Shown: positions 44,262 to 54,105 of the stretch, one piece after another | Layout of the letters: the number at the start of each line of letters is the position of its first letter | Numbering within the stretch: position 1 is the first letter of the stretch | Origin: Maylandia zebra | Lineage: Eukaryota > Chordata > Actinopteri > Cichliformes > Cichlidae | DNA length: 64,000 nt | Assembly: GCF_041146795.1 (NCBI RefSeq) | Contig: NC_135177.1 | Coordinates: 4,433,560 to 4,497,559 of the forward strand | Direction of reading: 5' to 3' | Made by a program: the position numbers and the translations under genes | The notes under the pieces: model-generated | The model's input: only the letters and a program-made list of their open reading frames with translations | Database searches by the model: none | Told to the model about the DNA's origin: nothing

Positions 44262-46487
44262 TCTATTTAATCTCAACAAGCCCCTAAAAACAGTCAGTGA
44301 TCACTGTCGGCTTCTCTCGGTTTTTATTACCACTAATCATTTTAAAGCTCAGTTTTTAAACCCTTACGACGTAACTACAGCCCAGCCCAAGCAGCAGTAT
44401 ATTAATAACTAACCTTGTATTGTGGATGGATTATCTCGGTGGTTCTCCTGACTGACGTTTGGTCCGTTTACAGCAGGGGTCGGCAACCCTAGGCACGTGT
44501 GCCACAGTTGGCACGCGAAAGGTTAACTGATGGCACGACCATAGCTGGACTGGCCATTGGGCATACCGGGTATTTGCTCGGTGGCCCGAGGATTATTTTT
44601 TTTGTAACGGTATAAACAATAAAAGGTGGTGGATTGGCCAGATGCTGGCCGGTGTGTAAAAATAACTCCGTTGTTTAGTGGTGGCTATGGCGGAGCTTCC
44701 ACAGATTCAGTAAAATTAACAAGTGAGAGGGGGGGCAGAAGGAGGAGAGACCCGAGGCAGCCGCCGGTCCGAGTGTCAGGTGAACTGAAGTTCAGGTAAG
44801 AGGTTATGACTAGGGATGGGTATCATTTAGGTTTTATCCGATACCGGTGCCAAACCGGTACTTTTGAAACAGTGCCGGTGCTTAAACGGTGCTCAAACCG
44901 GTGCTTAAAGAATGGAGAACACAAAATTGGTCCAAAAACCTCTCATGTTCAGCTGTTTTTTTTGTAAAAAGATAACAATGTTAGCCTTTTCTGCAGCTAT
45001 GGGGCATATATGGTATCACTCTTGGCTGGAAGCAGTGCAATGGAAAAACACAAACTTTGTCCAAAAACCTCTCATGTTTAACTGTTTTCCACTTTTTCTT
45101 TGGTCATTTTAGCCTTTTTGGCCAGGGTGAAGGGAGTATCTGCCATCAAACAAGAAGACAGCCTCATGTAGCTATGATGATGTTTGCTAGTTCACCTTAC
45201 ATGCATTAATGTAATAACGTGGTTAGCCTACTCAACGTAAATTACACTAGAACAACATTAAGCTACTCACGCATAGAAGAACGGCTGCTGCTGCCATCAT
45301 CATCCGTCATCATTTCTGCTACACTGGCAGGGCTAGGGGCCAGGACTCTACTCTTCGGGTTTTTGGGGGATGTTGCTAACTCCGGGTCCGATAACAGGCA
45401 CCACACCCGCAGTAGATGGGTGTGGTGCCAAAGCCTGATGTGGGCCAAAGCCTGGCATAGCCTGTAACATTATTATGATGGACACATTTTATGAGTGAGC
45501 TTGACTTTAAGTGACTTACAGGTTTCTTTGAAAAATACTTTCTTATATCCAGGTTCTTCCTTTTTGCCGCCATCCTCCTCTCCTCCTTGCAGGTCTTCGC
45601 AGCGCAGGCTTGCCGATGCTAAAACTAAACGAAGCTTCCTGAAAGGCACAGCCAATCACATTGGCCATATTCGTCACATGAGGTAGGACTCCAGTGGAGA
45701 ACGTAATTTAACTCTTTCAGCACCGCTAGGTGAATAAGACGCTGACAGATCATTTTTTCATTTCTATCGGATTTGTTTTTCTTTACTCGAAGAGATCAAA
45801 TTATTGGTGGGGACAATTCAATAATCGCTGGATATTGGTGTGGACATGTCCCTTCTGTCCATGCCAAATCTACGCCCTTGAGCTGGTGTTAGCTGAGGCT
45901 AGTTCATAGACTGCTGTCAGAACTGCACATGATTATTTGAAGCTAGCAGATTGTTAATGCTATCCATCAAGTCTAACAGTCTATGAACTAACCTCAGCTA
46001 ATGCCAGCTAATAATGTTAGCTCTGTGGCGAGTAGCCTTCAGTAATAGTAATAAATCACACAGCAATAGTACATCGGAGATACTGAAGTGGCACATAACC
46101 CAGGTAGCTACCACAACTAAAACAAGCTAGTTGCAGTAGGCGAACGTTAGCTTTTTTTAAAAAAGAACTTACTTCCGGATGTTTCTGTAGGTTGGAGTCT
46201 TTTGACGCTGAGATCAGCTTGTTTGCTTGCAAACAGAGTTTGCATTGACCGGTCAGATTTCGCCCATCCCTTTCTTCTTTAAATTAGAAGTCGTGTTGGA
46301 ATTTCCAAGTAAGAAATGCATTGCTGCCCATGCACTGCTGGCTATGTTGTGCTGGCTTCTGGTTCATTGTGTAACTGACACCACCAACATTAACAGGATG
46401 CTTACATTAGAGCCTCTTATTTCGTGTTTTGTTTGGGTTTCCGGCAATTTGTGGAATTACCAAAATTAAAGAGGGGATAGAGAGGGG
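44262..46487. other. Cluster of hAT-type end fragments, no intact gene
   Basis: At 44474 caggggtcggcaaccct is a hAT-type terminus. At about 44545 ctggactggccattgggcat marks another repeat. At 44811 tagggatgggtatcattt resembles the hAT terminus at 27143, with gataccggtgcc and aaccggt words following. A minus-strand reading near 45573-45480 (AAKRKNLDIRKYFSKK) could be the first exon of a zinc-finger hAT transposase, weakly supported. A 33-bp inverted repeat pairs 45881-45913 with 45977-46009. None of these shows a matching second end. Confidence 0.4.
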
Positions 46488-47399
46488 ATAGCCTATAGTG
46501 ATGGGTCGGTCGCGAACGAAATGGCTCTTAGAGCCGGCTCTTTGATGTGAACGACGCGGGCCGTGGTTTTTTTTTTTCTTCTTTCTCTCACCCTCTCTCA
46601 CTTTTTTCCGCTTCACTCAGCATGCCAGCCTTGTGCTTTACGCTGGGAAGAGGGCGGAGGTACGGTGTACATTTTAGGACATCGTCAGGTCTCAGGAAAA
46701 AAGTTGTCAGGTATCAGTCTCACATGAAAAAATGTCAGGTCTCAGACTCACATGAAAAAATGTCAGGTCTCAGTCTCACACGAAAAAATGTCAGGTCTCA
46801 GAATCACACGAAAAAATGTCAGATCTCAGAATCACTTGAAAAAATGTCAGGTCTCAGACTCACATGAAAAAATGTCAGGTCTCGGTCTCAGATGGAGGCT
46901 GCCATCTTGCAAATTTGGAGTAGTGACTTGAGGTGGAGCGACTGTGTAACGCTCCCGCCCACACACCCGCTGGTGACCACAAACACGCCCCCCTACACTT
47001 TTTACGTAGCCCGGCTGCTCGAGTTTTTTTTGCTGGTTTACCACGACTGATGACTCGTTTAATTAAGGTAAATACAACCATGTCACTGCTATAAAAAAGA
47101 CACACAGTTTATCATCTTATAGTTCTAAAATCGCTCTGTTGTTAATTCGTTTGCTAGATTAGCCGCTTGCATACGCACTGTGTTGAAGCATTGTTGCTAG
47201 CTAGTTAGCGAGGCTACACACCTGCTACTCTAATAGTCTGTGTTATTGAAGCATTCAGCACTCCTTAGGTTTTGTTATACATTTTTAGACAGCGATGAGA
47301 TCATCTGCACACTCTACAGAAGCCCAGAGTTACTGTTAATATCAAAAATATAATGCTGTCCTTTGAGATTTTAACATAAGACTGTGAGTGTAATGGATC

Positions 47400-48007
47400 T
47401 GTCATGGATCGCTGTGTGGCAAGCAGGAGGAGGACCCAAATGCAAAACTCACAGACACGGGGATGAACTCGAGAAACACAGCTTTAATGCTGGCACGGCA
47501 GAACACAGGAAATACAAAACTAAACTGGGGAAAAGTAAACTAACACTCGCAGGTAGACACAGGAAGATCCACACAACATGAGGGAGAACGCGACACAGAA
47601 CTGAGGGAGACGCAGACATAAATACACAGAGGGTTAACGAGGGAAGTGGGAGCACACGGGGAACACAGGTGACACTGATAATCATAACAAGACATGGCAG
47701 GAGTGAACACAACACTAACGGGAGATGGGCAAAGTAAAACAGGAAGTACAGAGGTTCAGACAGGAGGAGAGAGAGCACGGGGAGAACACAGACATAACGG
47801 GCTGGGGAAAACATAGAATAAAACACAAAGAGAGACGAGGGCTCATAAATACACAGAGGGGCACACAGGGGGTAAAAGCCACGAAGGGAAAACACTTAGG
47901 GAACAACACAACAGGGCAACTCAGGAAACATGGCCTAAATAGGGAACAAAATACAAACATACAAGAAAACTAAGAACACTGGGCCAACATGGCCCAGGAC
48001 CATGACA
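47400..48007 (-). repeat. Solo LTR, 608 bp, TGTCATG family (minus orientation)
   Basis: On the plus strand it starts tgtcatggatcgctg and ends ggaccatgaca. The flanks are ggatc at 47395-47399 and 48008-48012, an exact 5-bp duplication. Its length equals that of the copy at 42356-42963. Confidence 0.87.
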
Positions 48008-48119
48008 GGATCTAAAACGGTTTAAATCTTCAGAGCGCTCTACATCCTGGTAACATGGACACTTTAAAAACATCAGCAGAACGTTTCAGTAGTGTAGTCT
48101 AATTTGTTCTTTTCATTTA

Positions 48120-48420
48120 ATAATAGAGTCCATATTATATCAACAGCTACATTCACCCTGGAGAGAAACTAGTGAGGGAGACCATCAGGACCAAGCTGGG
48201 TTTCCTGGGTCCAGAGGTTTGGAGAAACTTCTTCCCTTTCTTTCATCACAGCTGTCCTGTGCCAGAAGTTCTGTTGACCCACTCAAAAAGGCATTTAAGA
48301 AACAACAGGAAGACTGAAGCTCATCGCATTGATCAAGCAGGACTCGTGATCTTCACCAGCAGCTCCCTCACAGGGAAATCTTCAGCACTCCTCCGTAGGC
48401 CCGCCCCAGGAGATGGATAA
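48120..48420 (+). other. Unrecognised open segment inside the 28-bp-repeat element
   Basis: The frame can be read from about 48147 (YIHPGEKLVRETIRTKLGFL), with ATG 48172 and 82 codons to 48420. It is the only stretch of the 3.1-kb element that looks like possible coding sequence. I do not recognise it, and it could be a captured fragment of a host exon or chance. Confidence 0.25.
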
Positions 48421-50150
48421 ATGCAGCATTTCATCAACACTGTGATGAGACCTTTGGTTTGTGTAATGTTATAAATACTCGGATACTCCCCAAAGGCTCC
48501 AGACTTTTATATAAATATATGATATTCAGTCCTGTATAAAGTTATATATTTAAAAATATATGATCCTCTCTTGTTACTCTGGTATGAATAACTCTGAATC
48601 ACTTTATGGTAAATAACACACTATCTGCAAAAATCTGTGAAAGAATTCCAGATGACAAGTTTGTAGTTCAACATACTACAACATTCAACATGATGACCTT
48701 TGACCTTCATCAGGTTTTATTTAATTGTGTTAGACAAAATCTCATGCTCTTCATGCAGCTGAGTACATCAAGTGTTTAAAACGGAAGGTGTGCAGGTCTG
48801 AGATACAAACTGAGGTCCTGTTAATGCTGATATATAGTGACACAGTTACATGAGTGATTAATCCTTTTGACTTTTTGTCTTTAACTTTATCAATAAAACA
48901 GCTGCAGCTTTCACTACAGCACATGTGGTACTTTAACCTTTGTACTGTTTTCATCAGTTCATTTTGCAGTTAACATGTGAACATGTTGGATGATCTGTCT
49001 GCTGTCACTCGGTGGGGCTGAGGTCTGAATCTGAGGGCAGCTCCTGTAATCACAAAGACAACAGAACCATCAAACTCAGATATAAATTTTATCCCTCAAA
49101 ATTGAAATAAAGCTGATTCTTCTGTCCTCACACACTCAGGATCTGAAGTTCTTCTCTTACATTTTTTTTCAGTATTACAGTACACTATAGTACTTTAATC
49201 CATAGTTCCTGATTAATGAGGAGTTACTGAAGTACAAGCTTTTAAAAAAAAATGTTACTGTCTTTACAGATGTGGCAAGAGACTGAAAACATGCTGTTGT
49301 TTGCACATCTTTAATATTCAGCTCTGTCAGGGGCTGAAGCAGGATGCAGCCTGACATTTTTTCATGTGAGTCTGAGACCTGACATTTTTTCATGTGATTC
49401 TGAGACCTGACATTTTTTCATGTGAGTCTGAGACCTGACATTTTTTCAAGTGATTCTGAGACCTGACATTTTTTCGTGTGATTCTGAAACCTGACATTTT
49501 TTCAAGTGATTCTGAGACCTGACATTTTTTCGTGTGAGTCTGAGACCTGACATTTTTTCGTGTGATTCTGAAACCTGACATTTTTTCATGTGAGTCTGAG
49601 ACCTGACATTTTTTCGTGTGATTCTGAGACCTGACATTTTTTCGTTTGAGACTGAGACCTGACATCTTTTCGTGTGAGACTGATACCTGACATTTTTTCA
49701 TGTGAGACTGATACCTGACAACTTTTTTCCTGAGACCTGACGATGTCCTAAAATGTACACCGTACGGAGGGGCGGTAGTTACACTCAGTAGCACAGGAAC
49801 AGAGTGGGAGGGAGAGACAGAGAAAGAGCCAGGGATAACAAAGTCACATTAGAAAGGTATAGTAATCATCCACAACTATTTTCAGTTGCAGTTGATAAAG
49901 GATTCAGAAAGTTTATTCATGCAGGCCCATATGACAGAGAATATGCATGTTCTTTTTGTTTTCATATTATAATTTATATTTAATTGTGTTGTGGTTTGCA
50001 GTGTTTTGTGTTGTTTCACTTTAAATTTGTAAAAGGAAAAAGCTGAAAATTTAAATAGTTAAAAGTTGAAATGTGAATAGTTGATTTTTGTATTATATGA
50101 TTTATTTATTACATTTTATGTGGAGTGAATAAATAAAAGTATATTAACGG

Positions 50151-50573
50151 TGGCCCCTAGAGACAAAGCACATACACACTTCAAATCACATACGAACTCT
50201 GAAGCACGTACAAACCCTGAAGCATGTACAAACCCCAAAACACGTAAAAACACGTACAAACTGCAAAACACGTAAAAACTCAAAAACACGTACAAAAGAC
50301 AACAGAAGTGCTAGCCAGCAATTACCAATGACCGGATTTGGTGTGTGGTAATAACAGGTAAATGAACTTTTTTTTTTTTTTTAATTATTTAACTATATAT
50401 GAATGCTTGTGTATAAATACACAAACAATACACATATGCTTTCATGCTTTCAATTGTGTAATTTAAGTGATCTAGGTAGCTCTGTTTTGGAGGTTCAGTT
50501 CATGCTAGAAATGTGTTTTGGAGTTTGTATGTGCTTTTTGGAGTTTGTACATGTTTTGTCTCTAGGGGCCACC
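50151..50573. mobile_element. Mini-transposon with minisatellite-built inverted ends (copy 2)
   Basis: It has the same ends and internal 18-19-bp units (acacgtacaaactccaaaa orientation) as the copy at 41331-41870. It sits at the corresponding place in the second hAT copy but inverted together with it. It is shorter, mainly because fewer minisatellite units are present. Confidence 0.7.
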
Positions 50574-50802
50574 GCATATATTTATTTATATATAAACGTA
50601 TATAAATAAAACCACTAATTTTTTTTACATTAGTAATTCCTTTTCTGCATAATTTTATATTATTGTTCATAATAAATGAATTAAAGTAACAAAACAACCT
50701 GAAGAGCCGGTTCGGAGCCGAAAGAGCCGGCTCGTTTTAGTGAGCCGAACCGAAAGAGCCGGTTCTCTAAAAAGAGCCGGAAATCCCATCAGTTATAGCC
50801 TA

Positions 50803-51276
50803 ACATATGAAACAGGAAAAGATTGCAGTGTAATCTATTTATTTCAACAAAGTAACTGTATTCTAATTATCACCTTTTAAAACAGTAACTGTAAAGGAAT
50901 ATAGTTACTCATATTTTGTATTTTAAATACGTAATGCCGGTACACGTATTCATTGTATAACACTGCACAGGTGGCATCCTATCACAGTACCCCACCGGAA
51001 TTCATTGAGCTCCTGAGAGCAACCCGTTTTTTCCACAGTTGTTTGTACAGGCAGTCTGAATGTCTAGATGCCTGATTTTATAGTCCTGTGGCTCTGGAAG
51101 TGATTGGAACACCTGAGTTTGATGATTTGGTTGGGTGAGTGAATACTTTTGTCAATGTAATGTAGATACTGACATGTTTAAAGGTGCATATCCCTAGGTT
51201 TATTAGTTTTTCTGGTTCAAACCCAGTTAACTCAACTATAAAGTGAATTACCTAAGTTACCTTAGTTTAATGGCGT
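50803..51276. other. Intergenic sequence, no gene recognised
   Basis: AT-rich. Around 50930-50970 the words cgtaatgccggtacacg and tataacactg recall a hAT-type terminus. Around 51105-51150 the words gaacacctga and gtgaatacttttgtcaat recall Tc1-derived repeats. Neither has a partner end. Confidence 0.3.
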
Positions 51277-51533
51277 TGTGGAAGTTTTCCATTTAAATAA
51301 AGCCTGCAGACGAGCGGTAGCTAACATTCTTTAATCCAAACACACAAAGAACAGAAAACCAAGCTTGTGGAGAGCCTACATGACCGCGGGGCAGGGTCAG
51401 CAGAGTCTCCCTGAGCCTAGCATGGCTCTCAGTTAAATACCTGCAGGAACAAAAGGCAGTACACAGTTGTTTCACACCTTAAGGTTCACACTCCCTTGTG
51501 GAGTGGTCTGCTTCCCCGAACTTCCTTACTACA
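51277..51533 (-). repeat. Possible gypsy-type LTR remnant (minus orientation)
   Basis: On the minus strand it starts tgtagtaaggaag, directly after a purine-rich aatggtggggg that could be a polypurine tract. It contains a tatttaac box and gattaaag. The other boundary and the target duplication are not clear. Confidence 0.4.
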
Positions 51534-51689
51534 CCCCCACCATTTGTCTTACAGTATGGGTGTCAGACATGTTAAAATCCAGTGGCACCAAGGCATTATA
51601 CAATAAAATAATGTGATTAATACATAAGTAAAAGAAATTCCTATACAATGGTGAAATTACACTATTGTATTGTATTGTCTAGTCAATCC

Positions 51690-52500
51690 CAAAAGGTTGA
51701 TTCTATTAATCTGGACGTAGTGTTTTCACTGGGAGAAACGTTTCGTCACTCATTCAAGTGACTTCTTCAGTCTCAGCTGACTGCAGGTTTACCCAACCTT
51801 ATAAACAGTACATTTGCACAATGACTGAAACCAGCCCACTGAAGGAACAATGGGCTGTGAGGTCAGTTCTTTGATCATTAACATGCAAACTGTCATGACC
51901 ATTGATCAACAACCACTGAGCAAAGCCTATTGATCAAAGACAAGAATGGCTGCAATAACAGCATTGTAAGATGGTGAAAGATGTACCCGTAGGCCCCTTC
52001 CTCGATTCAGAGATGGTCTTTGCCTTTTCATGGCCTCCTTGACTCCCTCAAACCAGCGTTCCTACCTGTCCAGGATGTGTACATCCTCATCATTGAAAGA
52101 GTGTCCACTGGCCTGTAGGTGTAAGTAGACTGTGGAGTCCTGGCCTGGTGAGTTAGCTCTTCTGTGTTGTGCCATCCGCTTTGCCAGAGGTTGTTTGGTT
52201 TCCCCGATGTATAAATCCTGGCAATCCTCCTGGCACTTAACAACGTACACTATATTACTCTGTTTGTGTCGGGAGACCTGATACTTGGGGTGGACCAATT
52301 TTTGGTGTAGCGTGTTTTGGGGTTTAAAAGCCACCGAGACACGGTGTTTAGAAAAAATGCATCTCAACTGCTCTGATACTCCTGACACATACGGGATCAC
52401 TAAGGGTTTTTGCTTAGGCAGTGGTTGTCCTTCTCTCCTGGATCATCTGGAGCTTTCTTTAGGTGCCTTCCCAGCTTTGAAAAATGTCCAGCTGGGATAA
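51690..52500 (-). mobile_element. Penelope-like element fragment
   Basis: The minus strand encodes the C-terminal GIY-YIG endonuclease part of a Penelope-like element. The following non-coding tail includes gggagaaacgtttcgtcact and caagtgacttcttcagtctc on the plus strand, typical of these elements in fish. Reverse transcriptase is not present in the window at this locus, so it is a truncated copy. Confidence 0.75.
51905..52400 (-). pseudogene. GIY-YIG endonuclease of a Penelope-like element
   Basis: The minus strand reads IPYVSGVSEQLRCIF, then HRVSVAFKPQNTL, then NIVYVVKCQEDCQDLYIGET. This gives the GIY-YIG pair in the form VYV...LYIG, with a CxxxC insert between them. It continues through KRMAQHRR and ASGHSFNDEDVHILDR to an in-frame TAG at about 52062. 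Beyond the stop the frame continues sensibly (ERWFEGVKEAMKR, then RPSLNRGRG). A single stop therefore interrupts the C-terminus. The upstream part loses frame near 52440. Confidence 0.78.
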
Positions 52501-52559
52501 CCACATTTACTCAGGTCCTTCTTGATGTGATGTTCTTTTTCTTCCCTGGCCTCTGTGGC

Positions 52560-52706
52560 TTACAAATATGGTCTCTAACCAGATATTACTTCTAGGCTAG
52601 GCTGGACTACTGTAATTCGTTATTATCAGGATGTCCTAAAAACTCCCTGAAAAGCCTTCAGTTAATCCAAAATGCTGCAGCAAGAGTACTGGCAGGGAGA
52701 GCATAT
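52560..52706 (+). pseudogene. L2-like LINE reverse transcriptase fragment, left of gypsy insertion
   Basis: The reading LDYCNS-like, then QNAAARVLAGRAY, is interrupted at 52706 by the Ty3/gypsy element and resumes at 58675. The last five bases, catat, are the duplicated target. Confidence 0.7.
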
Positions 52707-53250
52707 TGTTACGGCCGCTGGCCTCAGGTGGCCCCGCCTTCCTCCATGGAAGCTACAGTGCTCCAGGACTCACGGGGGATTGGCTGGCCCGGACATATGC
52801 CCGCCCCAACTTCATGCGGATCCGAGCCTGTCAGACTACGCACACCATTGGCTGCCGCAGGAGCCTGGAGTACGACGGACCAGTGACACAGCTGTCTGCA
52901 GTTATGACAAGTGACACAGCTGACTGCAGTTAACTGATAGTATAAAAGGCTGAGGAGTCTTCATTCGTCGAGGGACTTGTTGATTTGAACAGACTGTACA
53001 GAGAGTCCCTCCCTTTTGCCTTTTGCCTGTGTTTTGTGTTGCCTCCTGCGAGACGTTTAGTAGAGCAGTGCTCTACTGGTGTTATTAATCGTGGTGTTTG
53101 CTTAAAGTTTCTCTGCTGCCTAGTGAGTTGTTTCACTAACGGATTTCAGTTGTGTTAATAAACCTTATGTTTGTCTTCCTATCTAACTCCTTGGTCTCTG
53201 GGCTCGTTTATGTTACGTCCGCTGCCGCCTAGCAGAGCCGGGCCGTAACA
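52707..53250 (+). repeat. 5' LTR of the Gmr1-like element
   Basis: It begins tgttacggccgctgg and ends gccgggccgtaaca. It has a TATA box tataaaa at 52941-52947 and a polyadenylation signal aataaa at 53157-53162, defining the U3-R-U5 layout. Small frames inside are shared by both LTRs and are not genes. Confidence 0.93.
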
Positions 53251-53254
53251 TAAG

Positions 53255-53272
53255 TGGGGGTTCGTCCGGGAT
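53255..53272 (+). promoter_or_regulatory. Primer-binding site, proline-tRNA type
   Basis: tgggggttcgtccgggat starts four bases after the 5' LTR. It matches the complement of the 3' end of proline tRNA as used by many gammaretroviruses, with one difference (T for C at the seventh base). Confidence 0.7.
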
Positions 53273-53388
53273 CCCTCATAGGGGGTCTTTGTTCCTGGGA
53301 GTGGGGGTTAAACTCAAAAAAAAAAAATAAAAAAAAAAAATAAAAAAAAAATAAAAAGAGAAATTGAGTTGGCTAAAGATTAAGCACT

Positions 53389-54105
53389 ATGTCAGCTGCG
53401 TTTTGTTTGCAGCACTTTATAGCTGCCCCGTCTCTAGGGATTATTAATAGCTGTCGCAAGAATGATTTGCTGCAAATTGTGGATCACTTTCAGCTGCAGG
53501 TTTCAAAAACTCTCCGTAAGAGTGAAATAAAAGCCTTAGTGGTGGACAAGTTGGTGGGAGCTGGTGTGCTTCAAGCGCCTGCTTTGCCTGTGGTCTCTGG
53601 TGTGCCAAGCCAAGCTGCCGTAGTTGAAGAGGGCCAAAATGGTTCCAGTGGGGATGGTGAGGGGGATGAGCGGGGAAAAACGCCGCGCACGCTTCCTCGC
53701 TATGATCCACTCTCTTCTGGGAGTTCCGAAGGGAGAGAAGGAGCTCGGCTGAAGGTGCGGCTGGCACGTCTCCAGATGGAGGCTGAGGAGAAGGCTCAGA
53801 ACCGGCGGGTTCAGCTTGAAATAAGGAGGCTGGAAATAGAGGCGGACAAGGCCGTTAGGCTCCGACAGCTTGAGCTGGAGTCACAGTCTCAAGCCTCATC
53901 TGTCTCTGCTGTTCATTCCGGTCCCACCTCCACGTCCACTTCTGCTTTTAAAATTGATAAGTGCATTTCTTTAGTGCCCACTTTTAGAGAAACTGAGGTG
54001 GATACATACTTTGCAGCATTTGAACGAATCGCTGGCGCGCTGCAGTGGCCTAGTGAGATTTGGCCTCTTTTCTTTAAAGGACAGTTTAGATTACTCGTGT
54101 GTTAA
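53389..54105 (+). pseudogene. gag, N-terminal part, ending in a frameshift
   Basis: From ATG 53389 the reading gives MSAAFCLQHFIAAPS, then a SAP-like or coiled N-terminal part, a charged helix (ARLQMEAEEKAQNRRVQLEI) and the start of the capsid-like domain (CISLVPTFRETEVDTYFAAF). Just after IWPLFF the frame runs into a stop at 54105. The continuation of the same capsid-like domain is found in the next frame, starting at about 54068. A segment of the domain expected between the two parts also seems missing. I infer a small deletion that shifts the frame, leaving the element without normal gag. A programmed shift is less likely, because domain residues are absent. Confidence 0.65.

Larger units (their letters stand above)
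46661..49764. mobile_element. 3.1-kb DNA element whose inverted ends are 28-bp tandem repeats, 6-bp duplication
   Basis: The termini read tacggtgtacattttagg in inverted orientation and are flanked by cggagg at 46655-46660 and 49765-49770, an exact 6-bp duplication. Each terminus is followed by tandem copies of a 28-bp unit of the form tgtcaggtctcagnntcacayg plus an A run. There are about 7 units on the left (46677-46886) and about 14 on the right (49344-49740). No transposase is present. A solo LTR (47400-48007) lies inside. Confidence 0.8.
46496..50794. mobile_element. hAT-family element (copy 2) with exact 8-bp target duplication
   Basis: It begins with the type A end (tagtgatgggtcggtcgcg) and ends with the type B end in reverse (gagccggaaatcccatcagtt). 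The flanks are atagccta at 46488-46495 and 50795-50802, an exact 8-bp duplication. It holds the 28-bp-repeat element (46661-49764) and the same mini-transposon as copy 1. The second half (49765-50794) is recognisably the mirror of 41111-42080. Confidence 0.85.

Noticed and set aside
46677..46886. Regular 28-bp repeats resembling a CRISPR array
   Set aside because: The units are contiguous with no spacers, occur inverted at the other end of one element (49344-49740) and sit in a eukaryotic genome. They are transposon ends.
42356..48007. TGTCATG...CATGACA repeats as DNA mini-transposons
   Set aside because: The duplications are 5 bp, the ends are TG...CA, and TATA-like and polyadenylation-like signals are placed as in LTRs. 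Solo LTRs fit better.
52707..53250. Small frames of 68-82 codons shared by both LTRs
   Set aside because: They are identical because the LTRs are identical. There is no domain, and the TATA box and polyadenylation signal run through them.
53389..54105. Programmed frameshift between gag and pol
   Set aside because: The capsid-like domain itself appears to lack residues at the switch, which points to a deletion rather than a recoding site.
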